64,000 bases of DNA from Nipponacmea schrenckii. Lineage: Eukaryota > Mollusca > Gastropoda > Lottiidae. Of the stretch, positions 58,310 to 64,000 are shown in pieces. Position numbers and translations under genes: made by a program. Where the stretch lies: NCBI GenBank assembly GCA_030562195.1, contig CM060200.1:1860001-1924000 (forward strand). The letters run 5' to 3'. The stretch's first letter is position 1, and each line of letters opens with the position of its first letter. The notes under the pieces were generated by a model, which was not told where the DNA came from, did not search any database, and saw only the letters and a list, made by a program, of their open reading frames with translations.

Positions 58310-58565
58310 AAACAACTATATTTTACAACTGTTAAGGATCCTTTCTACCAACTGGTCCTTGGTCAAACCCCTTGGCATTGATCTTTCCGAGATTTTCCGT
58401 ACCCATTTACAGCTAGGTCTTCTGGAATTATGAATGAAGATGACTTATTCAAGGTCATCTGACTTTCACACACTGATCAAGATTGGAACCCCCTACCGTC
58501 ATTTGCATGGTTACGTTGAGCAAATGTAAAAAACTAACGCTCTTACCGACCGTGCTAGTGAACAT
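58310..58565 (-). repeat. SINE family 2, full length
   Basis: On the minus strand the head reads AGCACGGTCGGTAAGAGCGT (tRNA-like box A) and GGGGGTTCCAATC (box B). Then come GACCTTGAATAAGTCATCTT, CTGTAAATGGGTACGG and CAATGCCAAGGGGTTTGACC. Other copies lie at 9.4 and 19.65 kb. Confidence 0.75.
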
Positions 58566-58744
58566 CACAAATGAAATGATTATTTTGCCACATTTTCAAA
58601 TATTAACCCGTTATGTTATCAAAATATTTCCGATAACTGCAGTTTTCATCGAAAATGTATGAATTATAATATAACGGACCCTGGCCGAGGTAGGAACCCA
58701 CCCAGGCGAAAGGACCCAAGGCTAACGTGTATTGAGGCAAACGA

Positions 58745-59035
58745 AAAGTACAGTGAAAATGAATAGCTTACTGCTGTCGTATCACAATCTTCTAGCTACT
58801 TAGACACGACAGTAAAGATTTATGATGGCTAACTGCTATCGTATCACAATCTGCTAGCTACTTAGACACGATAGTTAAGATTTATGATGGCTAACTGCTA
58901 TCGTGTCACAATCTGCTAAACACGACCGTTAAGATTAATGGTGGCTAACTGTTATCGTGTCACAATCTGCTAAACACGACCGTTAAGATTAATGGTGGCT
59001 TACTGCTATCGTGTCACAATCTGCTAGCTAACACT
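58745..59035 (+). repeat. 53-62 bp tandem repeat, about 5 copies
   Basis: Units contain GGCTAACTGCTATCGTGTCA, CAATCTGCTAGCTACTTAGA and CACGA-AGTTAAGATT-ATG. Later units lack the CTACTTAGA segment. It lies between the two peptide genes. Confidence 0.9.
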
Positions 59036-59119
59036 TACTGATGTCTCACTTTTTTGAAAAAGATATGTAGATACCCCATATCCTGCCCCTTTTTTGAAAA
59101 TAAACACCCTTGACTATTT

Positions 59120-59312
59120 GGTTAAAATAAATGGAGTTTTAAGTCCTACTGTCACACTTATGGCTAATGCAGACGGGCAACGCCATGCAATGTTCAATGA
59201 AGAATTTTTGCAGGACCAGAGCTTTAACAAGTTCACTATATTGCTTATTTCAACGTTGAGGATCTTTAATGTTCACAACTGTAAGCAGGTCCTCGGTTTA
59301 TTGTCCCATATG
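59120..59312 (-). repeat. SINE family 1 body, diverged
   Basis: AATGGAGTTTTAAGTCCTAC, GGGCAACGCCATGCAATGTT, GAGGATCTTTAATGTTCACA and GGTTTATTGTCCCATATGAA match the family. Confidence 0.65.
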
Positions 59313-59552
59313 AACGTCGTATATTTGGTCCAATCGGTGTTAAGGTCTAGATTGTAAACTCTAATTATTTTCCACTATGTTGGCCTTAAGTTATACAGAA
59401 ATAAACTTTTTTGGCTGATATTTTTGTCAAGTTTAACATGGAGTAATATTACGTCCTAATACTGTTCTACAGATTTGAATGGATCAATGCAACGGTAAGT
59501 TTCACACTGAATTTCAATGAAGGACTTTGACCATGGTAATTTTAACAAGTTC

Positions 59553-59653
59553 TATATATACATGAACCAAAAACATCATTTAATGTTAAATAACGAAAAT
59601 AACACCGGTAGTTATTCTAGCTATACAATCAGACAAGTTACTATTAATTATCA
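59553..59653 (+). promoter_or_regulatory. Probable promoter and noncoding exon 1 of secreted peptide gene B
   Basis: CGGTAGTTATTCTAGC and CAATCAGACAAGTTACTA match the noncoding exon of gene A. ATTATCA precedes the donor GTAAGT at 59654. The TATA box of gene A is changed to TTAAATAA here; TATATATA at 59553-59560 could replace it. Confidence 0.55.
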
Positions 59654-59769
59654 GTAAGTAACATTTGTGTTATTACAAAAAGTCTTAAAGTTGATTTTCT
59701 CTGACTAGTATTAATTTAAAAACATTATACACAGAAAATTACTTGTTTATATATTTGGGTGCGAGACAT

Positions 59770-60450
59770 TATAACACAATTACTTTGTAATGTCTCATTA
59801 AGACTAGAAACATGTAGTTTATTCTCATTGAAGATACTATGAAAATGTACTATGTAATGTCTCATTGAAGATCACCTGAAAATGACTATGTAAGTCTCAT
59901 TGAAGATACTACCTGAAACATGTAACTATGTAATCTCATTAAGATACTATGAAACATGTACTATGTAATGTCTCATTGAAGATACTACCTGAAACATGTA
60001 ACTATGTAATGTCTCATTGAAGATACTACCTGAAACATGTAACTATGTAATGTCTCATTGAAGATACTACCTGAAACATGTAGCTATGTAATGTCTCTGA
60101 AGATACTACCTGAAACATGTAACTATGTAATGTCTCATTGAAGATACTACCTGAAACATGTAACTATGTAATGTCTCATTGAAGATACTACCTGAAACAT
60201 GTAACTATGTAATGTCTCATTGAAGATACTACCTGAAACATGTAACTATGTAATGTCTCATTGAAGATACTACCTGAAACATGTAACTATGTAATGTCTC
60301 ATTGAAGATACTACCTGAAACATGTAACTATGTAATGTCTCATTGAAGATACTACCTGAAACATGTAACTATGTAATGTCTCATTGAAGATACTACCTGA
60401 AACATGTAGCTATGTAATGTCTCCCTGAAGATGCTACCTGAAACATGTAG
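59770..60450 (+). repeat. 41-bp minisatellite in intron 1 of peptide gene B
   Basis: About 16 units of TAATGTCTCATTGAAGATAC, TACCTGAAACATGTAACTAT and G. The 5' units are ragged with deletions; the 3' units are nearly identical. The array ends some 65 bases before the coding exon. Confidence 0.95.
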
Positions 60451-60514
60451 GTGATAAACGTTGCAGGGTGTTATTTTGTTATTTATTTGATTTATATATA
60501 TTTTCATATTTAGA

Positions 60515-61021
60515 ATGAAAGTGGGTGTTGTGTTGATCCTGGCTGTAGTATTGATGATGGCACAAGAATCAAACTCGATGTGGTTTAGAAGAGTCATGGG
60601 TACTCCACTCTCATTGAGATCGTCTGACACAGACCTAACTCCAGAACAACCGACGGCGGAAGAGAAAAGAGAAGTTAGTAATGGTAATAACAAACGCAAG
60701 GGTAAGAATTGTTCTGAACAAAACAAGGTGTATAGGTACGAGGACTAACCCCTCACCCAATAGCTTGACAGTGTGAAGTTCGAGACGCAAATAATGATAT
60801 ACTCTAAGTTAATTGTGGTCTATTATGCAGAGTAATGTCCCTTTAAGACGAACTGACTCAAGCGATGTTTTTGTCCTGTATTTAGTCATACATAATATAT
60901 ATCTTCAGGAATTGCTGCGTATGGGCTATACTGTTTCCCACTGTTTAGTTTAAAATACAATTAATGTTAATTCAAAGAACAAACTGTATTCCACTCTATT
61001 CCAGAAAACGAAAGACAATAG
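60515..61021 (+). CDS. Secreted peptide precursor B
   Basis: Exons 60515-60701 and 61005-61021 join in phase 1 and give 67 residues. The start, one base after ATATTTAG, and the phase match gene A exactly. Residues 1-16 are identical to those of A, and all DNA differences in that stretch are silent. The rest has diverged: SMWFRRVMGTP keeps a W-x-RR echo of A's WGGWRR. It then becomes polar and Pro/Thr/Ser rich (SSDTDLTPEQPTAEEKR), ending with basic NGNNKRKENERQ. Dibasic KR sites are present, but there is no Gly before a dibasic site as in A, and no clear amphipathic helix. It is either a diversified secreted peptide or a copy drifting towards loss. Confidence 0.7.
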
Positions 61022-61051
61022 AAGATGCTAGAAATGGTCTAATGATTCAAT

Positions 61052-61057
61052 AATAAA
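61052..61057 (+). terminator. Poly(A) signal of peptide gene B
   Basis: AATAAA lies 30 bases after the stop of the short terminal exon, the same arrangement as in gene A. Confidence 0.6.
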
Positions 61058-61894
61058 TATCCTAAATAATCCAATCTTGTTCTTCATTTTCTGTGTTTTT
61101 TTATTCAACGTGTTCGTCTGCGAACTTTGACCCTCTTCACAGGCTATGGCAATACAAGTTGCTAACAGCAGTTAAAAGTTTCCTGGACAACCGCAACTTT
61201 GGAATGGAATTGGAATGCAGCTGGCAAAAGAAACCTTTTCTACGAGGCTGGCAGCCAAATTTCACAAGCAAACTATTAGTAGCTCTATACAAACAAAACC
61301 TTTTGATAATGATCTGAGAAACTCCGAATTGCTAAACCGCAAGTAGAAGTTTTCACTACTTCAAACTACAACTTGGTCTGGGTGGCTTTTTACCCTTCCG
61401 CCAAGCAGTTAGCAGAGATTGATTAATTTACAAAAAAAAGGGTGAACATTTTGATCGTCAGATATTTGTTCTCTAGGCTTCTATTTTTCAAAAGTTTCTC
61501 AGGGAGGGGTGAACCAGGATAAAATAAAGGCCGCCAGTACCAATTCAGTCCTGGCTAAGGGGCTTGCATTGTTTTCACAGAGTAAAAAAAGACCCAACAT
61601 AAGATGTGATAAATATATGCACTAATTTTTTTAAAATGATTCAAAAAATTTTACGTCCTACTCTTCCACACATTGCGAGTGCGTTTTTTTTTAAAAGTAT
61701 AAGTACCTCGAAATACGTTTAAATCCCCCGCACCCGCAGAAGTAGCGGAAAAATCCCAATAATTGTGCCTTTTTCTGACGCTTTCCCAGCCAAACCTGTC
61801 AAAATAGCTATCAGCTGGGAAGTTTCAGCAAGTTTCGGACTAGTAATACACATGTATATATTTCAACAAACCGTAAATTGAAATATTGTGTACA
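61058..61894. other. Intergenic, unassigned
   Basis: A 74-codon open frame at 61.1-61.3 kb has no recognisable domain or splice context. A SINE family 1 end fragment lies near 61650-61680 (TTTTACGTCCTACTCTTCC). Confidence 0.4.
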
Positions 61895-62465
61895 TATATT
61901 ATCCCCTGTAAGACAGGACCATGTCCTTGTGTATTGGACCTAATTCTGACCCATGTAAAATAAAGAGTCTATGTTTGTCTCTATGGGCTGAATGTTAGAC
62001 AGGACCATGTCCTTGTGTATTGGACCTAATTCTGACCCATGTAAAATAAAGAGTCTATGTTTGTCTCCATGGGCTGAATGTTAGACAGGAACATGTCCTT
62101 GTGTATTGGACCTAATTCTGACCCATGTAAAATAAAGAGTCTATGTTTGTCTCTATGGGCTGAATGTTAGACAGGAACATGTCCTTGTGTATTAGACCTA
62201 ATTCTGACCCATGTAAAATAAAGAGTCTATGTTTGTCTCTATGGACTGAATGTTAGACAGGAACATGTCCTTGTGTATTAGACCTAATTCTGACCCATGT
62301 AAAATAAAGAGTCTATGTTTGTCTCTATGGACTGAATGTTAGACAGGAACATGTCCTTGTGTATTGACCTAATTCTGACCCATGTAAAATAAAGAGTGTT
62401 TGTTCTATGGACTGAATGTAAGACAGGACCATGTTCTTGTAAAATAAATAATTTATTATTATTAA
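61895..62465 (+). repeat. 86-bp tandem array with AATAAA in every unit
   Basis: About six to seven units of GACAGGACCATGTCCTTGTG, TATTGGACCTAATTCTGACC, CATGTAAAATAAAGAGTCTA and TGTTTGTCTCTATGGGCTGA. The array ends in a (TTA)n tail, as does the single unit at 10.9 kb. Confidence 0.95.
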
Positions 62466-62605
62466 CATAACCTTGAGTAGATTATTGTTTTGACCAAAGA
62501 AAGATATTCTTGAGATAGGTGTATCAAGAACAAAATTCAATGTCGCAGACCAAATATCAATCCTGTCCTAGAGTTCCAAATGATCCTTCAGTGACCAGAG
62601 AAGCC

Positions 62606-63606
62606 CTAAAATTTTCCACCAAACAAAGTGAGTACCCAGTATGGAAGCTTGACAAAATTGGGAGTTAACCAAGCCATCGTTTTCAATCCTTTAGATCCAA
62701 GAAGTACATTAAGCTGTCGAAAAGAATCTATAGTTCGACCTGAAAAATACAAATTGAATCATTTACTTCTAGTTATTCAAACAATAACCCTGAACATTTT
62801 AAAAACAATTCACTAGAAGGAATCAATTTATTAGATCTGAATAATGAATTTATTCACTTATAACCTAAGTCATAAGTTATATAATGTTCAAGTACACGAC
62901 TATGGACTAAAGTTTAAAAAAAGGTTTACGATATTTTGTATGCGTATCAGGGACACTGATAACATAAATTTGTACAACTCCAATTTTCAGCCATACACCT
63001 GCTGGTTTCACAATTCCACTAAGTCCAAGACAGTGCCTTCTGTTGAATAGTGACTAGTAACCAATAGTAACTGGTTTCTTTTCAACCACCCTAATCTCTA
63101 AACCTGTGCCAGTGCCTTCTTTTCAATAGTGACTAGTAACCAATAGTAACTGGTTTCTTTTCAACCACCCTGATCTTTAAACCTGTGCCAGTGCCATCTG
63201 TTCAATAGTGACAAGTTACCAATGGTAACTGGTTTCTTTTCAACCACCCTAATCTCTAAAAACACTAAGCCTTATGGATCCTTTTTTCATGGGTTTTGAA
63301 CTTTAAGGAAACAAGTGTTATTTGGTTAATCTTAATCTTACAAAAAAGTAAATGAGTAGAAAGAAACTCACAGTAATGGATGAAGTTGTCAGTAAAATCA
63401 AGAGAGTGAAGGCCATTAAAATTTTCGACGTTACAATTAACCCCAACAGACCCCCTTCCACCCCAGTCAGAATGGTCATGCTTCACCCCTGTATTGATAG
63501 CTACAGGTTTATAAATCATACCCACCATCAATATCTGTAAAACTGTACTCCTGCCCTAACTCTGGGCCCAATAAAACACGCCCTGTCTTCTTCATTATAT
63601 CAGGGT
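62606..63606 (-). CDS. DHRS1: Dehydrogenase/reductase SDR member 1, 3' part
   Basis: Two minus-strand exons in phase: 63526-63606 and 62606-62739 (stop at 62606-62608). Together they encode the C-terminal 71 residues of a DHRS1-type short-chain dehydrogenase: PDIMKKTGRVLLGPELG, FTDIDG-RTIDSFRQ, LGSKGLKTMAWLTPNFVKL and the end PYWVLTLFGGKF. These match the family's PNI-SGKVL, DVDGRP, GLGWLASYLPSFLRVP and W-x4-L-T/Y-x-KF landmarks. The NAD(P)-binding TGxxxGIG and the catalytic YxxxK belong to upstream exons beyond 64000. The family reduces carbonyl substrates such as steroids and xenobiotics at the ER. The intron holds a 79-bp tandem repeat. Confidence 0.88.
62925..63032. repeat. MITE family 4 remnant
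   Basis: GGGACACTGATAACATAAAT and CCAATTTTCAGCC-TACACCTG-TGGTTTCACAATTCCACTAA resemble the left arm of the copy at 31.9 kb. It lies in the DHRS1 intron. Confidence 0.45.
63033..63261 (+). repeat. 79-bp tandem repeat, about 3 copies
   Basis: Units contain GTGCCTTCTGTTGAATAGTG, ACTAGTAACCAATAGTAACT and GGTTTCTTTTCAACCACCCT. It lies in the DHRS1 intron. Confidence 0.95.
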
Positions 63607-63671
63607 CTAAAATAAAACAAAATCATTTGTCAAAATATAACCACAAAATATTTGGACAGAACAAAATTAAA

Positions 63672-63850
63672 TGAATGGAAAACATCATACTCTCTTGCAC
63701 CTAATTGGATAATGAAGACAGGCAACGCCATGCAGTGTGCAATGAGGAAAATCTTGCCTGAGCAGCAGTATTAGCCTACTGCACCTTATGGGCTAACGTA
63801 GACTGGACAGAAGGACAGAAAATGGACAGTGATGTCCTGTCCAAATTAAA
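63672..63850 (-). repeat. SINE family 1 body
   Basis: ACTCTCTTGCACCTAATTGG, GGCAACGCCATGCAGTGTGC and AATGAGGAAAATCTTGCC match the family. A second short TTATGGGCTAACGTAGAC segment suggests a nested or rearranged copy. It lies upstream of the last two DHRS1 exons. Confidence 0.65.
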
Positions 63851-64000
63851 ATGTTGGTTCAAACCATCCGCCATCATTGAGCGTGTCTAAAACACGTCCC
63901 CGAGGAGTCCAAAAGCAAAATAAAGACATAATAAATATCCTGTTAACGGATTGTTTTCAACAACTAGGATCACATTAATCATCTTTATGTTCAAGTTGTT

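Noticed and set aside
59094..59357. 87-codon frame between the peptide genes
   Set aside because: It runs through a SINE family 1 copy.
60352..60726. 124-codon minus-strand frame
   Set aside because: It is antisense to peptide gene B and the adjoining 41-bp repeat. The plus strand has the better splice and paralogue support.
62325..62540. 71-codon minus-strand frame after DHRS1
   Set aside because: DHRS1 ends at a conserved stop at 62606. This frame is 3' UTR and the 86-bp array.
62636..62739. Splice donor GTACTC after the Tyr-Trp of DHRS1
   Set aside because: Reading on without splicing gives a C-terminus ending in K-F that matches the family, followed by a stop.

Overview
The window looks like nuclear DNA from an AT-rich invertebrate, most probably a mollusc and perhaps a gastropod. 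Genes have introns with GT-AG boundaries, long introns, many minisatellites, tRNA-derived SINEs and fold-back MITEs. The phylum is an inference from overall style; no single marker fixes it. No bacterial-type features are present.

Layout. 0-7.3 kb: three tandem plus-strand C2H2 zinc-finger genes, each with its coding region in one exon, and each preceded by a related upstream block (CGATTTG / TGACCTTGACC / AAAATGGCGGA), so the promoters were duplicated along with the coding exons. 8.5-12.2 kb: a seven-exon peroxiredoxin-like PRXL2C/AAED1 gene. 14.4-15.3 kb: a possible two-exon gene of unknown function. 15.3-29 kb: a gene desert of minisatellites and MITEs, including about 1.7 kb of a TATTATGTTAG-type array. 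29.4-37.5 kb: a complete five-exon inositol hexakisphosphate kinase (IP6K). 42.3-44.6 kb (minus): BORCS8, lacking only its first coding exon. 47.5-49.7 kb (minus): a divergent four-exon COX5A, head to head with a five-exon JTB gene at 50.1-52.1 kb (plus). 54.1-55.4 kb: a 24-bp minisatellite. 57.1-61.1 kb: two tandem genes for small secreted peptides, with identical 16-residue signal sequences, a shared exon plan and unrelated mature parts. 62.6-63.6 kb (minus): the last two coding exons of DHRS1, whose 5' part lies outside the window.

The housekeeping genes (IP6K, BORCS8, COX5A, JTB, DHRS1, PRXL2C) are not an operon and act in unrelated processes: inositol pyrophosphate synthesis, lysosome positioning, respiration, membrane protein function and redox metabolism. 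The most novel content is the secreted-peptide pair. Copy A has the plan of an amidated cationic antimicrobial or signalling peptide followed by an acidic tail. Also notable are the triplicated zinc-finger locus with shared promoter blocks, and a TTAA-bounded fold-back repeat family whose inverted arms bracket one BORCS8 exon. Exon boundaries were deduced by hand from splice consensus, reading phase and family resemblance. Edges of repeats are approximate.
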